A stretch of 64,000 nucleotides of DNA, taken from the NCBI GenBank assembly GCA_004298155.1, contig SCRD01000028.1, positions 124,001-188,000 on the forward strand, written 5' to 3'. Made by a program: the position numbers and the translations under genes. Below the pieces are notes generated by a model. The model saw nothing but the letters and a program-made list of their open reading frames with translations, ran no database searches and was not told the DNA's origin. This DNA is from Acidobacteriota bacterium. GTDB lineage: Bacteria; Acidobacteriota; Terriglobia; UBA7540. This document shows, in pieces, positions 1-8,501 of this stretch; the stretch's first letter is position 1; each line of letters opens with the position of its first letter.

Positions 1-1
1 C

Positions 2-691
2 ATTCTCACGAGCCCCTGCTGGTCCGGCATCGTGAACGACGGGCGTGCCTATAGCGGCTACGTGATGAACATAGAGCGACGCGTTCCCTGGCGCACACTG
101 ACGGGCCGTCAACATCTCTATCTGGATCACGAAGCGTATCGCTCATTCGGAGAGTCTCTCCCTGCCTTTAAGCCTCGCATCGGCGCCGAAGCCACGCTGA
201 ACCTCGTGAAGAGCACTGCTGGAAACCGTTCGCTGGCGCTCGCCTGCATCACGCCGCACGGCAAGTGGCACATTCACTCAACTTATTCCGATAACCTGCG
301 CATGTTGACCCTTTCGCGAGGCGTCGAGCCTTTCTGGCTCAATGACCGCGATGCCGCGGAAATTGGCGTTCAGGATAACGAATGGATTGAGGCTTACAAC
401 GACAATGGCGTCATTGTGACGCGCGCCGTCGTCAGCGCGCGCATCCCCCGTGGGTTGTGCATTTTCTACCACGCTCCGGAACGCACGATTTCGTTTCCCA
501 AGTCTCCGGCGAGAAATCGAAAGCGTGGCGGAGGCACCAACAGCGTGACTCGAATGCGTCTGAAGCCGGTGCTGATTGCCGGAGGTTACGCCCAGCATTC
601 TTACCGCTTTAACGATTATGGTCCGCCGGCGTCAGACCGCGACACGTATGTGATGGTTCGCAAGCTCGAAGGCAAACCGCAGTGGGACTGA
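2..691 (+). CDS. narG: Respiratory nitrate reductase alpha subunit, C-terminal part
   Basis: This is the last ~229 residues of the molybdenum-cofactor catalytic subunit of membrane-bound nitrate reductase, which reduces nitrate to nitrite. The frame is open from the left edge, so the gene starts outside the window; the GTG at 32 is an internal Val codon. The visible part corresponds to the C-terminal cofactor-binding region, with stretches such as [15 protein letters not shown], the cap [25 protein letters not shown] and the terminal [15 protein letters not shown]. NarH follows after 16 bp. Identification rests on family resemblance and on the complete narHJI set behind it. Signal peptide and Mo ligand lie outside the window, so which side of the membrane it faces cannot be judged here. 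Confidence 0.93.
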   Translation: MLTSPCWSGIVNDGRAYSGYVMNIERRVPWRTLTGRQHLYLDHEAYRSFGESLPAFKPRIGAEATLNLVKSTAGNRSLALACITPHGKWHIHSTYSDNLRMLTLSRGVEPFWLNDRDAAEIGVQDNEWIEAYNDNGVIVTRAVVSARIPRGLCIFYHAPERTISFPKSPARNRKRGGGTNSVTRMRLKPVLIAGGYAQHSYRFNDYGPPASDRDTYVMVRKLEGKPQWD

Positions 692-707
692 GGAAGGAAT
701 CTGATCT

Positions 708-2198
708 ATGAATGTTCGCGCGCAAGTCTCGATGGTTTTCCATCTCGACAAATGCATCGGCTGCCACACTTGCAGCCTGGCGTGCAAGAACCTTTGGACT
801 GACCGGCCCGGCACCGAATATATGTGGTGGAACAATGTAGAGACGAAGCCGGGAACCGGCTATCCAACTCTCTACGAAGACCAGGAGCAATACCACGGCG
901 GATGGATTCTCGAGGATGGCAAGCTCCAGCTGAGATTGGGCAGCCGGCCGTCGGAGCTGGTGAACATTTCGTTCAACCCCCGCCTGCCGACACTGGACGA
1001 TTACTACGAGCCCTTCACATATCGCTACGAAAACCTGATCAACGCCTCGCCGGGCGACGACCAACCCGTCGCAAAACCTGTCTCCATGATTACCGGGGAT
1101 GAGATGGAAATCGAAGCCGGCCCGAACTGGGACGATGATCTGAGCGGGTCCCCGATATACGCTTCAAACGACCCCAATCTGAAGGCACTGGATGAGGAGC
1201 AGCGAAGGCAATTTCTGGAGATGCAGCAGATCGTCTTCTTCTATCTTCCGCGCATCTGCAACCATTGCCTCAACCCAAGCTGCGTAGCGGCATGTCCCAG
1301 CGGCGCCATTTATAAGCGCGGAGAAGACGGCATCGTGCTGGTGAGTCAGGAGAAATGCCAAGGCTGGCGAATGTGCGTCTCCGGATGCCCATATAAGAAG
1401 GTCTATTTCAACTGGAACTCCGGCAAGGCCGAAAAGTGCATTCTGTGTTATCCGAGGCTCGAGACCGGCCAGGCCCCTGCATGCATGCACTCCTGCGTGG
1501 GCAAGATCCGCTATCTGGGCGTTCTGCTCTATGACGCAGACTGCATCGAGGAAACCGCCTCAAAGCCCGAGCAGGAACTTGTGGAAGCACAGCGCGATCT
1601 CATCCTTGATCCCTTCGATCAGCAGGTGATCCGCGAGGCTGAGGCGAATGGAATGGATGAAAAAGTCATCGAGGCGGCCCAGAAATCTCCCGTCTATAAA
1701 TATGTCAAGCGCTGGCGATTGGCCTTGCCCCTGCACCCGGAGTGGCGCACGCTGCCGATGCTGTTTTACGTTCCCCCGATGCTCCCCGTAACGGCCTCCA
1801 TAAGCCAGCAGGGACGGTATGAGCTGGCAACGGATTTGTTCAGCTCGCTTGAGAGCGCGCGGCTGCCGATCCGTTACATGGCGAGCCTGTTCGCCGCCGG
1901 GGATGAGAACGCCGTGATCGCTGTGTACAGGAAACTACTGGCCGGGCGCACGTTCAAGCGCGCTCAGACGGTGGGTGATATTCCGATGGATAAGGCTATG
2001 CAGGCGCTCAGAGAGGCCCAGTTAACGCCGCGAGAGGTCGAAGACATTTATCATCTCACTTCACTCGCCTCATTCGAAGAGATGTTCGTTATCCCTCCGA
2101 TGCTGCGCGAAGTGGCCATCGAGATGGGTGTGGATCCGCACGAATTTCAGGAAGAACGGGGCGCAGGTTTCGTGCAGCTTCCCGAGCGAGGTCTATAG
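708..2198 (+). CDS. narH: Respiratory nitrate reductase beta subunit (Fe-S)
   Basis: NarH passes electrons from the NarI haems to NarG through four Fe-S clusters. Cys ligands are visible at residues 16/19/22/26, 184/187/192/196 and in the set CQGWRMCVSGCPYKK from residue 217. In that set Trp220 stands in for a Cys, as known for the [3Fe-4S] cluster of NarH; a last set lies in CILCYPRLETGQAPAC. At 496 aa it has the usual family length. The ATG at 708 follows a GAGGAAGGAA-type ribosome site. The stop overlaps the narJ GTG start by one base, which suggests translational coupling. It is second in the nar operon. Confidence 0.97.
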   Translation: MNVRAQVSMVFHLDKCIGCHTCSLACKNLWTDRPGTEYMWWNNVETKPGTGYPTLYEDQEQYHGGWILEDGKLQLRLGSRPSELVNISFNPRLPTLDDYYEPFTYRYENLINASPGDDQPVAKPVSMITGDEMEIEAGPNWDDDLSGSPIYASNDPNLKALDEEQRRQFLEMQQIVFFYLPRICNHCLNPSCVAACPSGAIYKRGEDGIVLVSQEKCQGWRMCVSGCPYKKVYFNWNSGKAEKCILCYPRLETGQAPACMHSCVGKIRYLGVLLYDADCIEETASKPEQELVEAQRDLILDPFDQQVIREAEANGMDEKVIEAAQKSPVYKYVKRWRLALPLHPEWRTLPMLFYVPPMLPVTASISQQGRYELATDLFSSLESARLPIRYMASLFAAGDENAVIAVYRKLLAGRTFKRAQTVGDIPMDKAMQALREAQLTPREVEDIYHLTSLASFEEMFVIPPMLREVAIEMGVDPHEFQEERGAGFVQLPERGL

Positions 2199-2794
2199 TG
2201 AGCAGCCGAGTTTCACAATTTGACCTTTCCAGGCCAGACGCCGGGCCTTCACTGGCCGTGCGTGAAATTTATAGCCTCTTTGCTCGCGTTCTTGATTATC
2301 CCACGCCGGAATTTTCCGCACAGGTTCGTGAACTTGTTCTGCAGGTAGGGCCCCTGAGCCGCGAGGCCGCTGAATTCCTGGGGAAGTTTGCCGCGGAATC
2401 CCAAGTGATGACGACAGGCCAGCTCCAGGAACTTTACACCGGCACGTTTGACATGCGCCCCGACCGTACGATGAACCTGGGATGCCATCTCTTTGGCGAG
2501 GACATGCGCCGAAACGTCTTTATGACGGAATTGAAGAGGCGAATGGAAGCCCGGCAGGTTCAAATGGGGAGCGAATTGCCTGACCACCTTAGCTTGGTGC
2601 TCGAACTCCTTGCGCGCGAGGAGTCGGAAGGGGAAACGCAAACGCTGATAGCCGACTGCCTGGAGCCTGCACTGACGCGGCTTCTGTCAACCTTCGATGC
2701 AGCCGGCACGGATCTCTATGCGAGGTTGCTGCAGGGGCTCGAGACCTTCCTTCGCGGCGACCAGGCAAGATCGGCTTCAGCCGTATCTGCCTGA
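2198..2794 (+). CDS. narJ: Nitrate reductase assembly chaperone
   Basis: NarJ is a cytoplasmic TorD/NarJ-type chaperone that binds apo-NarG and allows Mo-cofactor insertion before membrane attachment. The 198-aa all-helical sequence begins with the typical 'YSLFARVLDYPTPEF' segment and carries the middle LYTGTFDM...NLGCHLFGED region and the acidic LPDHLSLVLELLA helix of the family. The GTG start shares one base with the narH stop. Its position between narH and narI is the standard order narGHJI. Confidence 0.93.
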   Translation: MSSRVSQFDLSRPDAGPSLAVREIYSLFARVLDYPTPEFSAQVRELVLQVGPLSREAAEFLGKFAAESQVMTTGQLQELYTGTFDMRPDRTMNLGCHLFGEDMRRNVFMTELKRRMEARQVQMGSELPDHLSLVLELLAREESEGETQTLIADCLEPALTRLLSTFDAAGTDLYARLLQGLETFLRGDQARSASAVSA

Positions 2795-2915
2795 CGGATT
2801 TTGTTATGGGCGAGTTCATCCTGCCTACAGTCTGGCGCGGTGAGTGCGTGGAAGACAGCGCAAAGCTGGCGCTGCGTGTTCCTCAGCAACCTGACAGGAG
2901 CTTGAAGGAATCGAG

Positions 2916-3611
2916 ATGGATGTTTTCCTGTTTATAGCTTTTCCATATCTCGCTCTGGTGCTTGCCATCGGGGTCGGCATCTACCGGCGTCGTCGGAACC
3001 CTTACACCTATTCCAGTCTCTCATCCCAGCTTCTTGAAAACCGCAGGCTGTTCTGGGGCTCCGTCCCTTGGCACTACGGGATTACGCTTATCCTGCTTGC
3101 GCACCTTCTTGTCGCACTTTTCCCTGGTGCCGCGGAATTCATCCTCGGCGGCCGTTACCGGCTGCTGACGCTGGAACTTACGGGGATGGCGCTGGCGCTG
3201 TTTGCGCTTTTCGGGTTGCTGGTTCTGATCATTCGCCGCCTGCCTGCGGCCTGGCTGGCGCGCCGAACCACTTCCTACATGGATGGCATTCTGCTGGGCT
3301 TCCTGCTGCTTCAGGTGTCCACCGGGATCATCATCGCAGTCTTCGACCGTTGGGGCAGCCTGTGGTATTTGCGAACGGCCGTGCCATGGTTCTGGTCGCT
3401 GGTGAAGCTGCGTCCGGATATGAGTACGGTGGCCAGGCTGCCTGGCCTCGTCAAGCTCCACTTCGTATTCGGTTTTGCGGTCATCCTTCTTTTCCCATTC
3501 ACGCGGCTCGTCCATCTTGTCATGTTCCCGCTCCAGTACCTGTGGAGGCCTTACCAGGTTGTGATATGGAACAGGCACGCGGGCCAGGAACCCAAGGAGA
3601 CGCTGAAATGA
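2916..3611 (+). CDS. narI: Nitrate reductase gamma subunit (cytochrome b)
   Basis: NarI is the membrane dihaem cytochrome b that accepts electrons from quinol and hands them to NarH. The 231-aa protein has about five hydrophobic helices. Likely haem His ligands are in WHYGITLILLAHLL (near residue 50) and in the C-terminal helices KLHFVFGFAVILLFPFTRLVHLV. A GAAGGAA ribosome site precedes the ATG at 2916. There is a 121-bp gap after narJ without an obvious gene. The stop codon overlaps the Rieske start as ATGA, so the bc-type genes are part of the same transcript. Confidence 0.93.
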   Translation: MDVFLFIAFPYLALVLAIGVGIYRRRRNPYTYSSLSSQLLENRRLFWGSVPWHYGITLILLAHLLVALFPGAAEFILGGRYRLLTLELTGMALALFALFGLLVLIIRRLPAAWLARRTTSYMDGILLGFLLLQVSTGIIIAVFDRWGSLWYLRTAVPWFWSLVKLRPDMSTVARLPGLVKLHFVFGFAVILLFPFTRLVHLVMFPLQYLWRPYQVVIWNRHAGQEPKETLK

Positions 3612-4123
3612 ATCACGAGCCATTCAACAATTCTGAAAACACTTGCGTGGGTTGCAGCCGCCGTACCTTTTTATCCCGGCTGACCCTTCTGGCGGGGACG
3701 ATCGCGGGGGCAATTGTTGCCATTCCCAGTGTGGCCTTTCTGCTCGGTCTTCGCAAAGTCCCGCATGTCTGGCGGGCTGTGGGCAAACTCGAGGATTTCC
3801 AGATCGGAAGCACGGTGAATGTATCATTCCTTGACCCGTCACCGCTGCCGTGGGCCGGTGTCACGGCACAGACAGCCGCCTGGCTACGGCGTGAGACGGC
3901 CGACAAGTTCATCGCCTTCTCAGTCGACTGCACGCATTTAGGCTGCCCGGTCCGCTGGCTGCAGGGCGCAAATCTTTTCATGTGCCCGTGCCACGGCGGC
4001 GTCTTCTATGCCAACGGCACGGTAGCCTCCGGGCCGCCACCGAAACCCTTGACGCAATATCCCGTGCGAGTGCAGGACGGTGAGGTGCAGATCCTCACGA
4101 GCCCGCTTCCTATCACGACTTAA
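3608..4123 (+). CDS. Rieske [2Fe-2S] protein of a bc-type complex
   Basis: A 171-aa Rieske protein starting at the ATG that overlaps the narI stop by four bases. The N-terminus carries a twin-arginine segment (SRRTFLSRL) followed by a long hydrophobic stretch, as in Rieske proteins exported by Tat and left anchored. The cluster motifs are complete: CTHLGCPV and CPCHGGVF supply two Cys and two His ligands plus the two disulfide cysteines. It should take electrons from quinol at the Qo site of the cytochrome b encoded next and pass them to the c-type domain. Fusion of these genes to a nar operon is the notable point. Confidence 0.93.
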   Translation: MNHEPFNNSENTCVGCSRRTFLSRLTLLAGTIAGAIVAIPSVAFLLGLRKVPHVWRAVGKLEDFQIGSTVNVSFLDPSPLPWAGVTAQTAAWLRRETADKFIAFSVDCTHLGCPVRWLQGANLFMCPCHGGVFYANGTVASGPPPKPLTQYPVRVQDGEVQILTSPLPITT

Positions 4124-4144
4124 CAACCTGGACGAAGGCTTTGC

Positions 4145-5581
4145 ATGCGAATCTTCAAATTTGTATGGAACTGGTTTGACGACATTACCGGCGTTTCAAG
4201 CTGGCTGGTTCCCCTGGCCAAACATCCCGTGCCGCACGCCCGCAAGTCGGCATGGTTCTATGTGCTTGGAAGCGCCACCCTGTTTGTGTTTATCGTGCAA
4301 ATCATCACCGGCATCGCATTATCCAGCGCCTATGTACCTTCCGCCGGGCAGGCGTATCACACATTGGCCTTTATTGACAGCACCCGCTTCGGGCATATTG
4401 TCCGCGGGATCCATGATTTTGGCGCCTCCGCGATGGTCATTCTCATCGGCGTGCATGCCATCCGGGTTTATCTGTTCGGAGCATACAAATACCCTCGCCA
4501 GATGGGCTGGCTGACAGGGGTCGCGCTGCTTTTCCTGGTACTCGGAATGGCTTTCACCGGGCAGCTTCTGCGCTGGGACCAGACGGGCTTCTGGACGGTG
4601 GTGATTGCCGCCGAACAAGCAGGCCGGACGCCCTTCCTCGGTAATTGGCTGGGGCACTTCATCCTTGCTGGAGACACAGCCGGTGGGGCAACGCTAAGCC
4701 GATTCTTTGCCCTCCACGTCTTCTTCATCCCTGCTTTTATTTTTTTCTTCGTTGGGTTTCATCTCTATCTTGTTATCCGCAACGGTATTTCCGAGCCGCC
4801 GAAGGCTGGCCGGCAGGTGGAGCCCAAAACCTATCGCAAGTGGTACGCGGAATTGCTGCACCGTGATGGCGTGCCCTTCTGGCCCGACGCCGCATGGCGC
4901 GATGGCATCTTCGCCCTGCTTGTCGTTGCTACGATTGTCGTTCTGGCTATTGTTGTGGGACCAGCAGCCCTTGGCAAGCCTCCGGACCCGAGCATCATCG
5001 AAGCCTCTCCCAGGCCGGACTGGTATTTCCTGTGGTATTACGCTGTCCTCACCCTGATTCCCCGCTGGTCTGAAAGTTACGTGATTATCCTGGGGCCGCT
5101 GGCTCTGATCATCGTCTTGGTCCTGTTGCCGCTGGTGTCATACAAAGGAGAACGCAGCCCTTTCAAACGGCCCTGGGCCTTTGGAATCGTGGTATTCATT
5201 GTGTTTATGATTGCCTACTTTGGCAGGATTGGCCATGTGGCCCCATGGTCGCCGCGCATGGATGCCCCGCCGCTCCCGGCATCCGTTGTGGGCGTAACGA
5301 GCGGTCCCGTCGCTGATGGCGCGGCAGTCTTCCACGAGAAGGGATGCGAGTTTTGCCATATGATCTCAGGCTACGGAGGCGTCCGCGGGCCTGACCTTAC
5401 CTACGCCGGGGACCGCATGACCCCTGAACAAATGGAAACGCGCATCTACAGCGGCGCGCCCAACATGCCCTCGTACAACGGAAACATTACCCATCAGCAG
5501 CTTTCTGATCTCCTTTCTTTTTTAAGTTCGCGCCGTCGGCTGCCTGCAGGGTCCGCGCCGGCGAGTTCAGCGGCCAGATAA
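4145..5581 (+). CDS. Cytochrome b / cytochrome c fusion protein
   Basis: A 478-aa membrane protein with a full cytochrome b core and a C-terminal c-type haem domain. Haem b His pairs lie in GIHDFG...GVHAIR (x13 spacing) and LHVFFIP...GFHLYL (x14 spacing, b6-like). The Qo motif reads PDWY rather than PEWY; PDWY is associated with low-potential, menaquinol-using complexes. The C-terminus has one CEFCH haem c motif near residue 401 and a likely axial Met in APNMPSY. With the Rieske protein it forms a minimal bc complex. A 21-bp gap separates it from the Rieske gene. Confidence 0.93.
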   Translation: MRIFKFVWNWFDDITGVSSWLVPLAKHPVPHARKSAWFYVLGSATLFVFIVQIITGIALSSAYVPSAGQAYHTLAFIDSTRFGHIVRGIHDFGASAMVILIGVHAIRVYLFGAYKYPRQMGWLTGVALLFLVLGMAFTGQLLRWDQTGFWTVVIAAEQAGRTPFLGNWLGHFILAGDTAGGATLSRFFALHVFFIPAFIFFFVGFHLYLVIRNGISEPPKAGRQVEPKTYRKWYAELLHRDGVPFWPDAAWRDGIFALLVVATIVVLAIVVGPAALGKPPDPSIIEASPRPDWYFLWYYAVLTLIPRWSESYVIILGPLALIIVLVLLPLVSYKGERSPFKRPWAFGIVVFIVFMIAYFGRIGHVAPWSPRMDAPPLPASVVGVTSGPVADGAAVFHEKGCEFCHMISGYGGVRGPDLTYAGDRMTPEQMETRIYSGAPNMPSYNGNITHQQLSDLLSFLSSRRRLPAGSAPASSAAR

Positions 5582-5754
5582 TAACCGCTGGGGAGTGCAT
5601 TATTCATTCTATTCCCGGCCTTCTCAATCACTGACAGTCCCGGCGTCAGTCAGATGCCTTGGAGTCTGTCGTCTCTAAGCCCACGACTTAGGTCGTTGCC
5701 TCCTAATGCCTCTGAACACATACTTCATATGGTTAGCAATTTGGAGGAATTACA

Positions 5755-6045
5755 ATGGCTTATGTTATTGCAGAACCCTGCATCGGTACGAAAGACGCTG
5801 CTTGCGTGGATGTCTGCCCGGTGGATTGCATCCACCCCAGGAAGGATGAGGCAGGATTTGCGGAGGCTGCCCAGCTTTATATCAATCCGGACGAATGCAT
5901 CGATTGCGGCGCCTGCGTTCCAGTTTGCCCCGTGTCGGCAATCTTCCCTCAGGAGGACCTGCCGGAAGCATGGCGCCATTTTTCAAAGGTGAACAGCGAT
6001 CACTACAAACAGGAAACCCAGCCCGTGGCTACATCGGCCAAGTGA
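5755..6045 (+). CDS. fdxA: 7Fe ferredoxin
   Basis: A 96-aa ferredoxin with the 7Fe pattern: C9-x7-C17-x3-C21-P for a [3Fe-4S] cluster (sharing a Cys from the second set), then CIDCGACVPVCP for a [4Fe-4S] cluster. FdxA-type ferredoxins are soluble electron carriers. The start is fixed by a strong GGAGGA site 7 bp upstream. It lies 173 bp after the cytochrome b/c gene and could be co-transcribed or have its own promoter. Its redox partner cannot be told from sequence. The symbol is by family resemblance. Confidence 0.9.
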   Translation: MAYVIAEPCIGTKDAACVDVCPVDCIHPRKDEAGFAEAAQLYINPDECIDCGACVPVCPVSAIFPQEDLPEAWRHFSKVNSDHYKQETQPVATSAK

Positions 6046-6111
6046 GATTCTTTGTTCGCAGTTTCAGAGGCAAGCTTTCTGCCCAGGGATTTTTCAGCCA
6101 GGGAGAAACCC

Positions 6112-6139
6112 ACGGTTAATCAAATTTTTTGCTAACCGT
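6112..6139. terminator. Possible bidirectional hairpin between convergent genes
   Basis: A perfect 7-bp inverted repeat, ACGGTTA at 6112-6118 and TAACCGT at 6133-6139, encloses a 14-nt loop with six T residues. It sits between the convergent ferredoxin and HPP genes. The T run is in the loop rather than after the stem, so termination is only a suggestion. Confidence 0.3.
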
Positions 6140-6183
6140 TCGAGTCGCGGGCAAGTTCCGGCGAGCGGCATCTCCGGTGGATA

Positions 6184-6903
6184 TCATGGGTTCTCGCCTC
6201 GATTTTGCATGTCCGCAGCAAGCGAGCTCAATGATGCCGAACCATTGGATGGCTCGACACGTTTGGCCCAGAGAGGATAGTCCAACCCTGCCAATCGATT
6301 GATTACTATCCCCTGCACTACCAACAGCGCCACGGCGACTTCGATGATTGCCAGATAGAATGGTTTGGTCACAATGCCGAGGGAAATGATCAGTGTCGTG
6401 GCACCGGCAGGAGGGTGCGCCGCCTTCAGCAGAATCATCACGCCGGCTGTCAGCGCAAGTGACAAGGCGGCAGCCATAATCCGACGCATATCCACATGGG
6501 TCTCGATGGCAGGCGGGGCGTGGTGCAGGCCCAGAAGCAGCAGCGAGGCATAGCCGCATACGATACCGATGGCATGGCCGTAGAGCGTGTGGCGAGGCGA
6601 AGCGGTGGGTGAAAGCGGGGTGTAGAAGAGCAGGATTGCCGTGGGCCCGAGAGACGGAAACACGAACGGTGTGTTGGAAACCATCGCCACGCCGGCGAGA
6701 ATCGCAATGGTGATGAACCCGTTTATGAACATGAACAGCGCCCAGACGCGCCGTTCCGGAAAGCGGTCGAGAAGGTGGATCAGCCTGAGCCGCTGGGCGA
6801 TGCCGCGAACGACTGCCGGGTCAAGCAGCGCCAGCCGCGAGGGACTTTCAGAGCCCGGCTCGCCTGTTCCTCTGGGAGTCCTGAGGTCCAATTGGCTATT
6901 CAT
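6184..6903 (-). CDS. HPP-family integral membrane protein, candidate nitrite transporter
   Basis: A 239-aa protein with several hydrophobic helices and the family signature HPPAGATTL. HPP proteins of plastids and cyanobacteria have been shown to carry nitrite across membranes; whether this one does is inference from its location opposite the nitrate reductase operon. The ATG lies inside the end of the methyltransferase gene (8-bp overlap), so the two are translationally coupled. It is the last gene of the run starting at 9.5 kb. A short charged N-terminus of about 50 residues precedes the first helix. Confidence 0.85.
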   Translation of the reverse strand: MNSQLDLRTPRGTGEPGSESPSRLALLDPAVVRGIAQRLRLIHLLDRFPERRVWALFMFINGFITIAILAGVAMVSNTPFVFPSLGPTAILLFYTPLSPTASPRHTLYGHAIGIVCGYASLLLLGLHHAPPAIETHVDMRRIMAAALSLALTAGVMILLKAAHPPAGATTLIISLGIVTKPFYLAIIEVAVALLVVQGIVINRLAGLDYPLWAKRVEPSNGSASLSSLAADMQNRGENP

Positions 6904-7462
6904 GGCGTCTCACCGCAAAGCGAAATGCCCTTCCATTGGTGACGACGGTGGGGCTTGCAAAGCCGGCAGCCACGAATCGCGCAGGTAGGGCCGTCGGATC
7001 AATTGGGATCAGGATATCACGGATGTGAAGAAGGCGCATGACCCAGTTTCCCATGCTGTCCACTCCGGCGAAGATGGAGCCCGGCCGGATCACTCGACAA
7101 ACTTCCTTCAGAAGCTTGTCCTGCCGTTCAATAGGCGAGACGTGATGGAGCATGGTGAACGCGACAGCTCCAGTGAAGGAGGCGTCCCTGAACGGAAGCG
7201 CCGTCCCGTCGCCCTGGACAACCCCGGCGTTTGTGCCATGGAGGGTCCTGCCCAGAGAACGTGCCAGCCGACTATCAATTTCGACTACAGTCACCCGCTC
7301 GAAGCGCCGCCGCAGCCAGTTCGTCGTGAAGCCGTAGCCCGGCCCGATCTCCAGCACGCTCTGGCCGAGATCGAGCCCGTCAAGCGTCCACGGAAGAACG
7401 TCTCCCTCGAGTTTTTTTCTCCAATGTCCAGAACTGCAAATCCAGCGGTGAACTTGGTTCAT
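6896..7462 (-). CDS. Class I SAM-dependent methyltransferase
   Basis: A 188-aa Rossmann-fold methyltransferase. The SAM-binding motif VLEIGPGYGFTT is followed by VVEIDSRLARSL (acidic ribose-binding residue), GDGTALPFRDASFTGAVAFTMLHH and a late GSIFAGVDSM strand, the pattern of UbiE-like small-molecule methyltransferases. I chose the ATG at 7462 with an AGAGG site; a TTG 21 bp upstream is possible. The gene starts 44 bp after the MetE C-domain gene and overlaps the HPP gene. Substrate unknown. A SAM user directly behind a methionine synthase may draw on the same methyl supply. Confidence 0.85.
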   Translation of the reverse strand: MNQVHRWICSSGHWRKKLEGDVLPWTLDGLDLGQSVLEIGPGYGFTTNWLRRRFERVTVVEIDSRLARSLGRTLHGTNAGVVQGDGTALPFRDASFTGAVAFTMLHHVSPIERQDKLLKEVCRVIRPGSIFAGVDSMGNWVMRLLHIRDILIPIDPTALPARFVAAGFASPTVVTNGRAFRFAVRRHE

Positions 7463-7505
7463 TGCCGGCCTCTGCGTAAGCAACCATTGTGAACAAGAAA
7501 TTTTC

Positions 7506-8501
7506 TTAATTGCCGCGCAGCGCCCGCGCCGCGGAAACGACCCTTTCCAGTTTAGCTTCGGCCTCTTCCACTGTTCGAGTTTTCAGGCCGCAATCCGGAT
7601 CAACCCAGATGGTCTCCGGCGCCAGAAGCTCAAGCCCCTTCTTCAATCGCTGCTCGGCGACAGCCAAATCTTCTATCACATGGGTATGCACGTCAACCAC
7701 GCCGTAGCTGATGTCCTTGGTGAAAGGGGCCTTTGAAAAAAGCTGGAGCATGTCGAGCCCGCTGTTTGACATTTCGAGGTCAAAGTTATCGACAGCGAGA
7801 TCAAGCATGCCTGGATAAATGCTTTGAAAATCTCCGTAACAGATGTGTGTCAAGAAGTATGCTTCCAGTTCCCGCGTCGTCATTCCCATGGCTTCGATCG
7901 CGAGCGGCAGCTCGGCAGGCCGCACAGAAATGGCCGGCTCGTCGATCTGAATGATTTTGCAGCCTGCCCGCACCAGGGCCTCGGCCTCTTTGCGGACCTC
8001 TTTCGCCAGCGCCAGACAGGCATCACGCCGCGTGGAATAAAACTCATTGAATGACCAATCCATCAGCGTGTAGGCTCCGGTCAGGATGCCCTTGACGGGC
8101 CTTGAAGTAAGACTTTGCGCGTAACGCCACCATTCGACAGTTATGGGCGTGGTCCACTTTACCTCGTTCACGATAATAGGTTTGTGGTAGTAACGATTGC
8201 CGTAGGAGCGGACCAATCCCCCTTGTTCGAATCCCGAAAGCTGGTCCGCGAAATAGGCGACCATATCACCGCGGTACATCTCGCCATCAACCAATACGTC
8301 GAGGCCCAGATCTTCCTGCTTTTGAACCCAGAATTTGATGGCGCGCCTTTCGGCCTCCTTTAACTCTTCCGGAGTGATAGCACCCCGCGCATAATCGGCA
8401 CGAGCTTTCACAAGATAGGAAGGTTTGGGAAAGCTTCCAACAGAGGTTGCAGGAAAAGCCGGAAGGTTGATGCCCAACTTGAGTAGTTTCGAGCGGCTCA
8501 T
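7506..8501 (-). CDS. Cobalamin-independent methionine synthase, C-terminal catalytic barrel
   Basis: A 331-aa TIM barrel matching the catalytic half of MetE, which transfers the methyl group of a folate to homocysteine. The zinc ligands expected from MetE are all visible: His and Cys in THICYGDF, Glu in FDLEMSNSG and Cys in VDPDCGLKTR. IDEPA, typical of the family, is also present. It lacks the N-terminal barrel of full-length MetE (~750 aa). That barrel appears to be supplied by the gene in front, whose TGA overlaps this ATG by one base (TGATG). It could also be a stand-alone core-MetE that takes methyl from another donor. Confidence 0.87.
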   Translation of the reverse strand: MSRSKLLKLGINLPAFPATSVGSFPKPSYLVKARADYARGAITPEELKEAERRAIKFWVQKQEDLGLDVLVDGEMYRGDMVAYFADQLSGFEQGGLVRSYGNRYYHKPIIVNEVKWTTPITVEWWRYAQSLTSRPVKGILTGAYTLMDWSFNEFYSTRRDACLALAKEVRKEAEALVRAGCKIIQIDEPAISVRPAELPLAIEAMGMTTRELEAYFLTHICYGDFQSIYPGMLDLAVDNFDLEMSNSGLDMLQLFSKAPFTKDISYGVVDVHTHVIEDLAVAEQRLKKGLELLAPETIWVDPDCGLKTRTVEEAEAKLERVVSAARALRGN

